Below are positions 26,124 to 34,844 of a DNA stretch of 64,000 nucleotides, piece by piece. The stretch covers positions 1 through 64,000 of the forward strand of contig JAIXSR010000116.1 of assembly GCA_027484605.1 (NCBI GenBank), in the 5' to 3' direction. The notes below the pieces were generated by a model. It saw nothing but the letters and a program-made list of their open reading frames with translations. It ran no database searches and was not told the origin of the DNA. How positions within the stretch are numbered: the first letter of the stretch is position 1; each line of letters starts with the position of its first letter. Made by a program: the position numbers and the translations under genes. The stretch is from Hyphomicrobiales bacterium. GTDB lineage: Bacteria > Pseudomonadota > Alphaproteobacteria > Rhizobiales > Beijerinckiaceae.

Positions 26124-27665
26124 ATGTCGATGAAGACCATCCCGGCAGAAACTGGGTTCACGACGGATCTGGAAGGCAGGCTGCGTGCCGGCCTGTTGCC
26201 GCGCCTCCGTCGCGCGGCGGGAGCGGCCGCCCTGGCCGTGATCGTGCTGCTGCCGAACGCCGCTGCCGTGCAGGCGCGGGGCCCGGAGCAGATCGCCGAT
26301 ACGGCCGAGCGCGTCATGGATGCGGTGGTCAATATCAAGGCGAACCAGCGCCAGGCGCAGCGTTCGGTCCCGATGCCGCAGATGCCGCCGGGTTCGCCCT
26401 TCGAGGATCTGTTCAACGATTTCTTCAACAGGCGCGGCCCCGGCGGGCAGAACGGCCCCGGGGCGCCGGGACCGCAGCCGAACCAGCGCGCCTCGTCGCT
26501 CGGTTCCGGCTTCGTGATCGATGCCGGCGGCACGGTGGTGACGAACAACCACGTCATCGCCGAGGCCAATGACATCACCGTCGTCTTCAATGACGGCACC
26601 GAGCTCAAGGCCGAGGTCGTGGGCAAGGATGCCAAGACCGATATCGCCGTGCTCAAGGTGAAGTCGGACAAGCCGCTGAAATTCGTGAAGTTCGGCGACA
26701 GCGAGCGGCTGCGTATCGGCGAATGGGTGATCGCGATCGGCAACCCGTTCGGCTTCGGCGGGTCGGTTTCGGCCGGCATCGTCTCGGCCAAGCAGCGCAA
26801 TATCCGCTCCGGCCCCTATGACAGCTTCATCCAGACCGATGCGGCGATCAACAAGGGCAATTCGGGTGGTCCGCTCTTCAACCTCGATGGCGATGTCGTC
26901 GGCATCAACACCGCGATCATCTCGCCGTCCGGCGGTTCGATCGGCATCGGCTTCTCGGTGCCGGCCTCGATCGCCGTGCCGGTGATCGACCAGCTCAAGG
27001 AATTCGGCGAAACCCGCCGCGGCTGGCTTGGCGTGGCGATCCAGGACGTGGATGACGACACGGCCGATGCCCTCAAGCTCGGCCGCGCGCGCGGCGCGAT
27101 GGTGATCAATGTCGACGAGAAGGGTCCGGCCAAGACCGCCGGTCTCGAGCGCGAGGATGTCATCATCCGCTTCGACGGCAAGGATATCCGCCGTTCGAAT
27201 GACCTGCCGCGGATTGTCGCCCAGACCCCGATCGGCAAGGAAGTCGAAGTCACGGTGTGGCGTGGCGGCAAGGAAGTCTCCCGGCGGGTCACGCTGGGCC
27301 GCCTCGACGAATCGCCGCAGCAGGCCTCGGTCCAGACGCGCGAGCCGCAGAACAATCCGGCCAGTGCCTCGGTTCTGGGGCTCGACGTTGCCCCGGTCAG
27401 CGCCGAGCTGCGCCGCCGCTACACCATCAAGGACGGCGTGGATGGCGTGGTCGTCACCCGGGTCGATCCGAATTCGGTCGCGGCCGAGCGGCGCATCGCG
27501 GTCGGCGATGTCATCGTCGAGGTGCAGCGCGAGCCCGTGCGCAGCGCAGCGGATATCCGCAAGCGGCTCGATGCCCTGAAGGCCCAGGGCCAGCGCCGCG
27601 CGCTGTTCTACGTGGCCTCGGGCCCCGAAGGTACGCTTCGCTACGTGACGCTGCCGATCAACTGA
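26124..27665 (+). CDS. DegP/DegQ (Do) family periplasmic serine protease
   Basis: Periplasmic protease-chaperone that degrades misfolded envelope proteins. About 510 residues. After a signal segment (AAGAAALAVIVLLPNAAAVQA) come a Q-linker rich in Pro/Gly, and the trypsin-like domain with the catalytic triad in VVTNNHVI (His), DAKTDIAVLKV (Asp) and INKGNSGGPLFN (Ser). Two PDZ domains follow (RGWLGVAIQDVDDDTADAL and SVLGLDVAPVSAELRRRYTI). Several in-frame starts exist (26097, 26121, 26124, 26130); 26124 sits best behind GAGGG. Its position after hflK-hflC suggests joint control of envelope proteolysis. Confidence 0.92.
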   Translation: MSMKTIPAETGFTTDLEGRLRAGLLPRLRRAAGAAALAVIVLLPNAAAVQARGPEQIADTAERVMDAVVNIKANQRQAQRSVPMPQMPPGSPFEDLFNDFFNRRGPGGQNGPGAPGPQPNQRASSLGSGFVIDAGGTVVTNNHVIAEANDITVVFNDGTELKAEVVGKDAKTDIAVLKVKSDKPLKFVKFGDSERLRIGEWVIAIGNPFGFGGSVSAGIVSAKQRNIRSGPYDSFIQTDAAINKGNSGGPLFNLDGDVVGINTAIISPSGGSIGIGFSVPASIAVPVIDQLKEFGETRRGWLGVAIQDVDDDTADALKLGRARGAMVINVDEKGPAKTAGLEREDVIIRFDGKDIRRSNDLPRIVAQTPIGKEVEVTVWRGGKEVSRRVTLGRLDESPQQASVQTREPQNNPASASVLGLDVAPVSAELRRRYTIKDGVDGVVVTRVDPNSVAAERRIAVGDVIVEVQREPVRSAADIRKRLDALKAQGQRRALFYVASGPEGTLRYVTLPIN

Positions 27666-27689
27666 GGCTCCGCGCCTCCTGAAAGGCGA

Positions 27690-27721
27690 GGGCATCCGGC
27701 CGCAAGCCGGGTGCCCTTTTT
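27690..27721 (+). terminator. Intrinsic terminator after the DegP-type protease gene
   Basis: An 11-bp stem GGGCATCCGGC / GCCGGGTGCCC (one T-G pair) with CGCAA loop and a TTTTT run. It lies between the convergent protease gene and serB. Confidence 0.85.
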
Positions 27722-27734
27722 CATGGAACCGGGG

Positions 27735-28640
27735 TCAGTGCAGGATGTCTTCCTCGCGATAGCCCTGGAAATAGAGCAGGGCCGAGAGGTCACCATGGTC
27801 GATCCGGGCATGGGCCGCCTCGGCCACGATGGGCTTGGCATGGAAGGCCACGCCGAGCCCGGCCTCGCCGAGCATGGCCAGATCATTCGCGCCGTCGCCA
27901 ACGGCGAGCGAAGCTTCGGGCGGCAGCGAGAAGCGGTTGCGCAGCTCCTCGAGCGTCTGTCGCTTGGCTTCCTTGCCGAGGATCGGTTCAGCCACCAGCC
28001 CGGCGAATTGCCCGTCCTCGACGATCAGCGTGTTGGACCGATGCATGTGGAAGCCGATCTTCTGCGAGATCGGGCCGGTGAAAACCGTGAAGCCACCGGA
28101 AACGAGGGCGGTGAAGGCGCCGTGATGCCGCATGGTCATCACCAGTTCGCGGCCGCCGGGCGTCAGGGTGATGCGATCGGCGATCATCTCGTCGACGATG
28201 GTGACGGGCAGGCCCTTGAGCAGGGCGACCCGTTCGCGCAGGGCCGGCTCGAAGGCGATCTCGCCCCGCATCGCCCGTTCGGTGACCGCGCTGACATGCG
28301 CCTTGAGACCGGCAGCATCGGCCAGCTCGTCGATGCATTCCTGTCCGATCATGGTGGAGTCCATATCCGCCAGGAAAAGGCGCTTGCGCCGCCCGGCGCC
28401 AGGCTGGACCACCAGGTCCACCGGCAGGGCGCCCATGGCGTCGCGCAGGGCGCTGGCCCAGCGTGCCGGTTCCTCGGCGGTGGTGAAGTGGAAATCCGCG
28501 GCATGGCCGGTCGCGAGGATCGCGACTTCGGCCGCCGGCAGGACAGAGCGGGCCCGTGCGATCGCGGCCATGTCGAGGCAGCTCTGCCCCGGGGCGCTCA
28601 CGAGGGTGGCCACGAGGGCGCGCGAGGTGGGATGGGACAT
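27735..28640 (-). CDS. serB: Phosphoserine phosphatase
   Basis: Final step of serine synthesis, phosphoserine to serine. It is a 301-residue HAD-family enzyme: motif I RLFLADMDSTMIGQECIDELAD (nucleophile DxDST), motif II in FTALVSGGFTVFTGPI, and motif III/IV in AVGDGANDLAMLGEAGLGVAFHAKP. The N-terminal 80 residues are the ACT-like regulatory part seen in long SerB proteins. The open frame runs on to 29456 without meaning; the ATG at 28640 (MSHPTSRALVATLVS) has AGAAGG upstream and fits the family. It is divergent from miaA, with 66 bases between starts, a common alphaproteobacterial arrangement. Confidence 0.95.
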   Translation of the reverse strand: MSHPTSRALVATLVSAPGQSCLDMAAIARARSVLPAAEVAILATGHAADFHFTTAEEPARWASALRDAMGALPVDLVVQPGAGRRKRLFLADMDSTMIGQECIDELADAAGLKAHVSAVTERAMRGEIAFEPALRERVALLKGLPVTIVDEMIADRITLTPGGRELVMTMRHHGAFTALVSGGFTVFTGPISQKIGFHMHRSNTLIVEDGQFAGLVAEPILGKEAKRQTLEELRNRFSLPPEASLAVGDGANDLAMLGEAGLGVAFHAKPIVAEAAHARIDHGDLSALLYFQGYREEDILH

Positions 28641-28706
28641 GGGCTCGCCTTCTCCGCTGCAAGGGGTTAGGAACCGGCGGTATCGACCTCCTCGGGAATT
28701 GGCAAG

Positions 28707-29612
28707 ATGCCCTTCGCCACTTTGATTGCCGGGCCTACGGCCAGCGGAAAATCCGCGCTGGCGCTTGCCCTTGCCGAACGGCAGGGCGGGGTGGTCGTCA
28801 ATGCGGATTCGATGCAGGTCTATGCCGATCTCGCCGTGCTCTCGGCCCGGCCGGCACCGGAGGAGGCCGCGCGAGTGCCGCATGCCCTGTACGGGTTCGT
28901 GCCGGCCGGCGAGGAATTCTCGGTCGGGCGCTGGCTCGAGGCCATCGCTCCGCTGGTCCGGGCCGCGCGGGCGGGCGGCGCGCCGCTCGTCATTGTCGGC
29001 GGGACCGGCCTCTATTTCCGGGCGCTGGTCGAGGGGCTGGTGCCGACACCCGCCATCGCGTTGGCGATCCGGGAGGAATGGCGGGCCCGGGCCGGGGCAG
29101 GGCATGATCTCCATGCCGAACTGGCCAGCCGCGACCCGGCCCGGGCCGCGCAGCTCCATCCGGCCGATACGCCCCGCCTGCTGCGGGCGATCGAGCTGCA
29201 TGCGGCGACGGGGCGCGCCTATTCGGACTGGCTGGCGGAAAATCCCGGCCAGCCGGTCCTCGCAACCGGTGAATGGTCCGGGTTTTTCCTCGATCCGCTG
29301 CGGGCGCCGCTCCATGCGGCGATCGATGCACGCTTCCGGGCGATGATCGCGGCGGGCGCGCTCGACGAGGTGCGCCGCCTGGTGGCATGGCAGCCGGCCC
29401 TGCCGCGCAATCTCGGGATCATGAAGGCGCATGGCGTGCCCCATCTGGCCGAGCATCTCGCCGGACGGCTCGATCTCGAAGGCGCGATCCTCCGCGGGCA
29501 GGCGGATACCCGCGCCTACGCAAGGCGGCAGGTGATCTTCGCGCGGCGCTACCTCGCGCCGCCGGGATGGCGCTGGCTCGAGACCGCGCAGGCTGCTCTG
29601 GCAGGGGGCTGA
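28707..29612 (+). CDS. miaA: tRNA dimethylallyltransferase
   Basis: Adds a dimethylallyl group to A37 of tRNAs that read UNN codons. It is 301 residues, with the P-loop LIAGPTASGKSALALALAE at residues 6-24, the following VVVNADSMQVYADLAVLSARP, the IVGGTGLYFRALVEGL block and TPRLLRAIELHAATGRAYSDW. The C-terminal part has IMKAHGVPHLAEHL and TRAYARRQVIFARRYL, family-typical. It ends 2 bases before the convergent GGDEF gene stop. Divergent from serB. Confidence 0.95.
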   Translation: MPFATLIAGPTASGKSALALALAERQGGVVVNADSMQVYADLAVLSARPAPEEAARVPHALYGFVPAGEEFSVGRWLEAIAPLVRAARAGGAPLVIVGGTGLYFRALVEGLVPTPAIALAIREEWRARAGAGHDLHAELASRDPARAAQLHPADTPRLLRAIELHAATGRAYSDWLAENPGQPVLATGEWSGFFLDPLRAPLHAAIDARFRAMIAAGALDEVRRLVAWQPALPRNLGIMKAHGVPHLAEHLAGRLDLEGAILRGQADTRAYARRQVIFARRYLAPPGWRWLETAQAALAGG

Positions 29613-29614
29613 AT

Positions 29615-31099
29615 TCAGGCCGCTTCGGTGCTGCCCTTCGGCCCGGCCTGAACGTCGATCTCGGTCGCCACCTTGTTCCGGCCGCTGCGCTTGGCTGTGT
29701 AGAGCGCGCGGTCGGCGCGGTTGATCAGGTCGTCGAGATTGGAGGTCTTGCGGTTCATCGCGATGCCGAGGCTGATCGTCGCCCGGATTTCCTGCTCGCC
29801 TGCAGCCACGACGGTCTGCTCGACACGGCGGCGGAGCTTCTCGGCAAAGGCCATGGCGGATTCGGCATCGGTATCCGGCAGGAGGATCGTGAATTCCTCC
29901 CCGCCCATGCGGGCGGCAATATCCGTATTCGGCCGCAGCAGCGCCTTTATGATATCCGCCACACGGCGCAGGACCGTGTCGCCGGCACTGTGGCCATGGG
30001 CGTCGTTCACGCGCTTGAAATGGTCGATGTCGATCGTGACCATCGCGCAGGGGCGATGGGCAGTCTGCGCCTCGGCCAGTTTCAGCATCGCGGCATCGCG
30101 GAAGGCGCGCCGGTTCGGCAGCGCGGTGAGCGGGTCGAGATGGGCCAAGGCCCAGAGTTCCTGTTCGAGACCGCGCCGCTGTTCCATCTCGTCCATCAGC
30201 ATCTTCCGCTGATGGACGAGTTCGAGAAAGTCGCGCTGCTTGTCGGTGATGTCGACCACGCTGATCAGCAGGCCATCGCGCATCGGGGCGGCATGCATCT
30301 GGTACCAGCGGGAGCCGGCATCGCCGCTATGGTGATAGTCGAAGCTCTGCGGCTTGCCGCTGCGCAGCACCGCCAGATGCCGGTCCCAGGGGCCGAGCGC
30401 AGTGCCATCGGCCCATGCAGCGGTGATCGAGAGCCCCTGCAGGGCCTGGGGCCCGGGCTGGCCGGATATCTCGATGCCGCGGGCATTGGCTGCGATGATC
30501 CGGGCATCGACGATTTCATTCTGCGCATCGCGGACGGGCGCCGCAACATAGGCCCCGTGCGGCATGGCATCGAGGATGGCCCGGAAGAATTCGTGCTTGA
30601 ATTCGCGCGGCATGCAAAGGGCGACGATGATCGGCCGGCCTTCCGCATCCGTGATCGGCAGGAACAGGCATTCCCAGCGATGGACGCGCGCATCGGGGCC
30701 CGAGAGGTGGTTCACGCAGACCGCGTCCTGGGCGAGGGCCGCCTCGCGGCAGCCCAGCCGATAGAACCCGGCCACATCCTTGCCGATGGCCGCCGTCGTC
30801 TTCGCGCCGAGGGGAGTCCCGGCATCGTCGGGCACCTGGTTTCCGGCATAGAGGAAGGCGAATTCGCCCTCTTCAGCCGGCTCGATGACCACGAGATTCT
30901 GTCCGTATTGCTTCATCACGTCGCGATCGAGCATCGCGATGGTTGCAGCAGCCGACGACGCGCGCGCGCTCCGGAAGCGGCGCAGAAGCAAGCTCGCTTC
31001 CGCACTCCGCAACCGGACCTCCAGGTCGGCGGTGAACAATTCGTTGGTCAATCGGGGTTCCACCGGCACTATGACAAAACTCACAAAACGATGCGGCAA
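29615..31099 (-). CDS. PAS-type sensor diguanylate cyclase (GGDEF)
   Basis: Predicted to make cyclic di-GMP. 494 residues, no membrane segment. The N-terminal half (about 60-320) has two sensor-like regions that fit PAS folds (NQVPDDAGTPLGAKTTAAIGK and FRAILDAMPHGAYVAAPV, ending LLISVVDITDKQ). A helix leads into the GGDEF domain at about 330-490: HLDPLTALPNRRAF, MVTIDIDHFKRVNDAHGHSAGD, the active-site loop ARMGGEEFTILLPD with intact GGEEF, and ISLGIAM. No EAL domain. I see no RxxD inhibitory site at the usual place before GGEEF. The signal sensed is unknown. Confidence 0.88.
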   Translation of the reverse strand: MPHRFVSFVIVPVEPRLTNELFTADLEVRLRSAEASLLLRRFRSARASSAAATIAMLDRDVMKQYGQNLVVIEPAEEGEFAFLYAGNQVPDDAGTPLGAKTTAAIGKDVAGFYRLGCREAALAQDAVCVNHLSGPDARVHRWECLFLPITDAEGRPIIVALCMPREFKHEFFRAILDAMPHGAYVAAPVRDAQNEIVDARIIAANARGIEISGQPGPQALQGLSITAAWADGTALGPWDRHLAVLRSGKPQSFDYHHSGDAGSRWYQMHAAPMRDGLLISVVDITDKQRDFLELVHQRKMLMDEMEQRRGLEQELWALAHLDPLTALPNRRAFRDAAMLKLAEAQTAHRPCAMVTIDIDHFKRVNDAHGHSAGDTVLRRVADIIKALLRPNTDIAARMGGEEFTILLPDTDAESAMAFAEKLRRRVEQTVVAAGEQEIRATISLGIAMNRKTSNLDDLINRADRALYTAKRSGRNKVATEIDVQAGPKGSTEAA

Positions 31100-31232
31100 A
31101 ATGCTTGAGAAAAGATGTGTCCTTCATAATTGTTTTGAAACGAAGCTGATTGGACCGAACCCGGGAAAACGGCGCGCGCCCTGCCCGCCGGGCCGGCAGC
31201 CCCGGGCCCTGCTTTCTTGGTCAAATTGAGGA

Positions 31233-31261
31233 TTGACGCTGTTTCCGGCGCTGTGTAGCGT
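31233..31261 (+). promoter_or_regulatory. Putative promoter of the ilv operon
   Basis: TTGACG (31233-31238), a 17-base spacer and TAGCGT (31256-31261). It sits 28 bases upstream of the leader peptide start, so the transcript would begin just before the leader. Confidence 0.55.
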
Positions 31262-31288
31262 GCGGCTCGAATTGCCGACGAGGGTTCC

Positions 31289-31336
31289 ATGTCGCTTCTT
31301 ATTGTACGCAGTGCGCCGAGGATGGGGCTGGCCTGA
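31289..31336 (+). CDS. Branched-chain amino acid leader peptide of the ilv operon
   Basis: A 15-codon frame reading MSLLIVRSAPRMGLA, with GAGGG 4 bases before the ATG. Codons 3 to 6 are Leu-Leu-Ile-Val (CTT CTT ATT GTA), exactly the three end products of the pathway encoded downstream. It lies between a promoter-like element and an intrinsic terminator, 116 bases upstream of the acetolactate synthase gene. This is the layout of a transcription attenuator: a ribosome waiting for scarce branched-chain aminoacyl-tRNA would alter RNA folding and prevent termination. Attenuation of ilv operons by such peptides is known in proteobacteria; operation here is inferred. Confidence 0.8.
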   Translation: MSLLIVRSAPRMGLA

Positions 31337-31357
31337 GCCAGAACTCCACATCGGCGC
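31313..31357 (+). promoter_or_regulatory. Leader pairing segments before the ilv terminator
   Basis: GCGCCGA (31313-31319) can pair with TCGGCGC (31351-31357), and CTGGC/GCCAG forms a small hairpin inside. GGGGC (31324-31328) could instead pair with GCCCC (31368-31372) in the terminator's 5' arm. These alternatives suit an attenuator but were not computed. Confidence 0.5.
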
Positions 31358-31363
31358 GCATCC

Positions 31364-31387
31364 AAAGGCCCCCTGAGGGCCTTTTTT
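31364..31387 (+). terminator. ilv attenuator terminator
   Basis: An 8-bp stem AAAGGCCC / GGGCCTTT with CCTGA loop and a T run (31382-31387), located 27 bases after the leader peptide stop and 65 bases before the acetolactate synthase start. Confidence 0.82.
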
Positions 31388-31452
31388 GTTGCCCGATTCC
31401 CGACGCTGCCGATCCAGGAAGCACCCGAGCCGACCGATCACGGGAGACGACC

Positions 31453-33213
31453 ATGAGTGAGATGATGACCGGCGCCGAAATGGTGGTGCGTGCGCTGCAG
31501 GACCATGATGTGAACCACATCTTCGGCTATCCGGGCGGCGCGGTCCTTCCGATCTACGATGCGTTGTTCCAGCAGAATTCCGTCCAGCATATCCTCGTCC
31601 GCCACGAGCAGGGCGCCGTGCATTCGGCCGAGGGCTATGCGCGGTCCTCCGGCAAGGTGGGCGTGGTGCTGGTGACGTCGGGTCCCGGCGCGACCAATGC
31701 GGTGACCGGCCTCACCGATGCCCTGATGGATTCGATCCCGATCGTCTGCTTCACCGGGCAGGTGCCGACGCATCTCATCGGTTCCGACGCGTTCCAGGAA
31801 TGCGATACGGTGGGTATCACCCGCCATTGCACGAAGCACAATTACCTCGTGAAGCGGATCGAGGACCTGCCGCGCATCATCCATGAGGCCTTCTATGTCG
31901 CCCGTTCGGGCCGGCCGGGCCCCGTCGTGATCGATGTGCCGAAGGACATCCAATTCGCGCGCGGCGCCTATACGCCTCCCGGCGAGATCATCCACAAATC
32001 CTACCGGCCGAAGATGGATGGCGACAGCGCCCGGATCGAGGCTGCCCTGGCCCTGATGGCCAAGGCGAAAAGGCCGGTCTTCTATACCGGGGGCGGGATC
32101 ATCAATTCCGGCCCGGAAGCCAGCCGCCTGCTGCGGGAATTCGCGCAGATCACCGGGTTCCCGGTGACGTCGACGCTGATGGGGCTGGGTGCTTTCCCGG
32201 CAAATAATCCGCAATGGCTTGGCATGCTGGGCATGCATGGCACCTACGAAGCCAATCTCGCCATGCATGGCTGTGACGTGATGGTCAATCTCGGCGCGCG
32301 GTTCGATGACCGGATCACCGGGCGGCTCGACGCCTTCTCGCCGGGATCGAAGAAGATCCATGTCGATATCGATCCGTCCTCGATCAACAAGAACGTCAAG
32401 GCCGATATCGGCATTGTCGGCGATTGTGCCCGTGTGCTGGCCGAGATGATCCGCATCTGGCGCGAGAAGAAGTACCAGGCGGATCCCGAGGCGCTGAAGG
32501 GCTGGTGGGGCGAGATCAACAGATGGCGGGCGCGCAATTCGCTCGGCTATCAGAATTCCGACAGCATCATCAAGCCGCAATACGCGATCGAGCGGCTCTA
32601 TGCGCTGACCAAGGACCGCTCGACCTATGTGACGACCGAGGTGGGGCAGCACCAGATGTGGGCGGCCCAGCATTTCCATTTCGACGAGCCGAACCGCTGG
32701 ATGACCTCGGGCGGGCTCGGCACGATGGGCTATGGCCTGCCGGCAGCGATCGGCGTGCAGATGGCGCATCCGGATGCGCTGGTGATCGACATTGCCGGCG
32801 AAGCGTCGATCCTGATGAACATGCAGGAAATGTCGACGGCGGCGCAGTATCGCCTGCCGGTCAAGATCTTCATCCTCAACAACGAGTATATGGGGATGGT
32901 GCGGCAATGGCAGGAATTGCTGCATGGCGGGCGGTATTCCGAGAGCTATTCCTCCGCGTTGCCGGATTTCGTCAAGCTGGCCGAGGCCTATCACGCCAAG
33001 GGCATACGCTGCGCGGATCCCGCGCAGCTCGATGCCGCCATCCAGGAGATGATCGACTATCCCGGCCCGGTGATCTTCGATTGCCTCGTCGCCAAGGAAG
33101 AGAATTGCTTCCCGATGATCCCCTCGGGCAAGGCGCATAACGAGATGATCCTGCCGGACTTTACCGGCAAGGTCGGTGATGTGATCGACGCCAAGGGCAA
33201 GCAGCTGGTGTGA
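31453..33213 (+). CDS. ilvB: Acetolactate synthase, large (catalytic) subunit
   Basis: A thiamine-diphosphate enzyme condensing pyruvate with pyruvate or 2-oxobutyrate, the first common step to valine, leucine and isoleucine. It is 586 residues. Seen are YPGGAVLPIYDALFQ and HEQGAVHSAEGYARSSGKVG with the catalytic glutamate, the VTSGPGATNAVTGLTDALMDS block, the central FAD-associated domain, and the C-terminal thiamine-binding part (GGLGTMGYGLPAAIGVQ, IAGEASILMNMQEMSTAAQYRLP, LNNEYMGMVRQWQE). GEAS in place of GDGS is usual in rhizobial enzymes, as far as I recall. RBS GGGAGA. It opens an operon with a threonine dehydratase and ilvH, controlled by the leader upstream. Confidence 0.96.
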   Translation: MSEMMTGAEMVVRALQDHDVNHIFGYPGGAVLPIYDALFQQNSVQHILVRHEQGAVHSAEGYARSSGKVGVVLVTSGPGATNAVTGLTDALMDSIPIVCFTGQVPTHLIGSDAFQECDTVGITRHCTKHNYLVKRIEDLPRIIHEAFYVARSGRPGPVVIDVPKDIQFARGAYTPPGEIIHKSYRPKMDGDSARIEAALALMAKAKRPVFYTGGGIINSGPEASRLLREFAQITGFPVTSTLMGLGAFPANNPQWLGMLGMHGTYEANLAMHGCDVMVNLGARFDDRITGRLDAFSPGSKKIHVDIDPSSINKNVKADIGIVGDCARVLAEMIRIWREKKYQADPEALKGWWGEINRWRARNSLGYQNSDSIIKPQYAIERLYALTKDRSTYVTTEVGQHQMWAAQHFHFDEPNRWMTSGGLGTMGYGLPAAIGVQMAHPDALVIDIAGEASILMNMQEMSTAAQYRLPVKIFILNNEYMGMVRQWQELLHGGRYSESYSSALPDFVKLAEAYHAKGIRCADPAQLDAAIQEMIDYPGPVIFDCLVAKEENCFPMIPSGKAHNEMILPDFTGKVGDVIDAKGKQLV

Positions 33214-33215
33214 CG

Positions 33216-34187
33216 ATGTTCACCCTCACCGAACTCGAAGCCGCGCATCGCGTGGTGCAGGCGGCCATGCCGCCGACTCCGCAGCTGGCCTGGCCGCTTC
33301 TTGCGGCCCGGCTGGACGCCGAGCTTGTGGTCAAGCACGAGAACCATACGCCGACGGGCGCTTTCAAGGTGCGCGGCGGGCTGGTCTATCTTGACCGGCT
33401 GAAGCGCGAGCGGCCGCAGGTGGCGGGCATCATCTCGGCGACGCGCGGCAATCACGGCCAGAGCCTGGCTTTTGCCGGCCGCCAGCACGGCGTGAAGGTG
33501 ACGATCCTCGTGCCGCGCGGCAATTCCACCGAGAAGAATGCCGCGATGAAGGCGTTCGGGGCCGAATTGATCGAGCATGGCGAGGATTTCCAGGCCGCGC
33601 GCGAGGAGGCGATGCGGCTTGCCGCGACGCGCGGGCTCGAAATGGTGCCGTCCTTCCATCGCGATCTCGTCATGGGCGTGGCGACCTATGCGCTGGAATT
33701 GCTGCGCGCCCATCCCGATCTCGCGCGGATCTATGTCCCGATCGGGCAGGGCTCGGGCATTTGCGGCTGCATCCTCGCGCGGGACCTGCTGGGCCTGAAG
33801 ACCGAGATCATCGGCGTGCAATCGGTGGGCGCCCCGGCCTATGCCCTGTCCTTCGCGGCGGGCAGGCTGGTTTCGACCGAGAATGCCATCACCCATGCCG
33901 ATGGCATGGCGACCCGCGTGCCGGATGCGGATTCGCTCGAGATTGTCCGGAAGGGGGCCGCGCGCATCGTGCAGGTCACGGATGACGAGATCGCCGCCGC
34001 GATCCGGGCCTACTGGACCGACACCCACAATCTTGCCGAAGGCGCCGGTGCGGCGCCTCTCGCTGCCGCGATGCAGGAAAAGGCCGGGCTCACCGGCAAG
34101 ACCGGCGTCATCCTGTGCGGCGGCAATATCGATCTTGCCCTGTTCCAGCGCTGGGTGCTGATGCCCCCGGCGGCTGCTGTTGCCTGA
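33216..34187 (+). CDS. Threonine/serine dehydratase without ACT domain
   Basis: A PLP enzyme of the fold-II family, 323 residues. The PLP lysine is in HTPTGAFKVRGGL, the asparagine loop is TRGNHGQSLAFAG, and the phosphate-binding loop is IGQGSGICGCI. A C-terminal ACT domain, which makes IlvA sensitive to isoleucine, is absent, so the enzyme resembles the short threonine dehydratases. It sits between the large and small subunit genes of acetolactate synthase and would supply 2-oxobutyrate directly to that enzyme. The start is either the ATG at 33216 or the GTG at 33210 that overlaps the ilvB stop. Other short fold-II enzymes (serine, threo-hydroxyaspartate) cannot be excluded. Confidence 0.83.
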   Translation: MFTLTELEAAHRVVQAAMPPTPQLAWPLLAARLDAELVVKHENHTPTGAFKVRGGLVYLDRLKRERPQVAGIISATRGNHGQSLAFAGRQHGVKVTILVPRGNSTEKNAAMKAFGAELIEHGEDFQAAREEAMRLAATRGLEMVPSFHRDLVMGVATYALELLRAHPDLARIYVPIGQGSGICGCILARDLLGLKTEIIGVQSVGAPAYALSFAAGRLVSTENAITHADGMATRVPDADSLEIVRKGAARIVQVTDDEIAAAIRAYWTDTHNLAEGAGAAPLAAAMQEKAGLTGKTGVILCGGNIDLALFQRWVLMPPAAAVA

Positions 34188-34201
34188 CGAGGAACCGAGA
34201 C

Positions 34202-34744
34202 ATGAAATCGCATTATGCCGACCAGACCGAGAAGCCCGTGACCGAGCGCCGGACATTCTGCGTGCTGGTCGATAACGAGCCGGGCGTGCTGGCCCGGATC
34301 GCCGGGATGTTTTCCGGGCGCGGCTACAATATCGAGAGCCTGACGGTCTCCGAGACCGAGCACGAGAAGCATCTCTCGCGCATCACCATCGTCACCTCGG
34401 GCACGCCTTCCGTGCTGAACCAGATCGAGGCGCAACTCGACCGGCTCGTCCCGGTGCACAAGGTTGTCAACCTTTCCGCCAAGGCCTCGATCGAGCGCGA
34501 GCTGGCTTTGGTCAAGGTGGCGCAATATGGCGAGCATCGCGGCGAACACCGGATGGAGGCCTTGCGCCTCGCCACGGCCTTCGGGGCCAAGACGGTGGAT
34601 GCGACGCTCAATTCCTTCATCTTCGAGCTCGCTGGCCCGGCCGATGATGTCGAGCGTTTCATCAACCTGATGACGGCGATCGGCCTTGTCGAGGTCTCGC
34701 GGACCGGTGCGGCCGCGATCGCCCGCGGCGCGGAGGAAATGTGA
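34202..34744 (+). CDS. ilvH: Acetolactate synthase, small (regulatory) subunit
   Basis: Activates the large subunit and confers valine feedback inhibition. 180 residues: the N-terminal ACT domain (RRTFCVLVDNEPGVLARIAGMFSGRGYNIESLTVSETE, then LSRITIVTSG) and the conserved C-terminal domain (RELALVKVAQYGEHRGEHRMEAL, VERFINLMTAIGLVEVSRTG). The ATG at 34202 with GAGGAA upstream starts the family sequence; the open frame itself extends to 34115. Third gene of the operon, 14 bases after the dehydratase stop. Also called ilvN in some species. Confidence 0.95.
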   Translation: MKSHYADQTEKPVTERRTFCVLVDNEPGVLARIAGMFSGRGYNIESLTVSETEHEKHLSRITIVTSGTPSVLNQIEAQLDRLVPVHKVVNLSAKASIERELALVKVAQYGEHRGEHRMEALRLATAFGAKTVDATLNSFIFELAGPADDVERFINLMTAIGLVEVSRTGAAAIARGAEEM

Positions 34745-34844
34745 GCGTCCATTCCGGATGCTCATGAACCCATTCCAGCCTTTCGTTTGAACCCGGCTTC
34801 CGGCGCGCCTAGCCTTGCGCCTTCCTTCTGCTGCAGGCTTCCGG

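Noticed and set aside
24681-27695. 1004-codon minus-strand frame over hflC-DUF2065-degP
   Set aside because: It crosses three well-supported genes and has no family features; an artefact of high GC at third positions.
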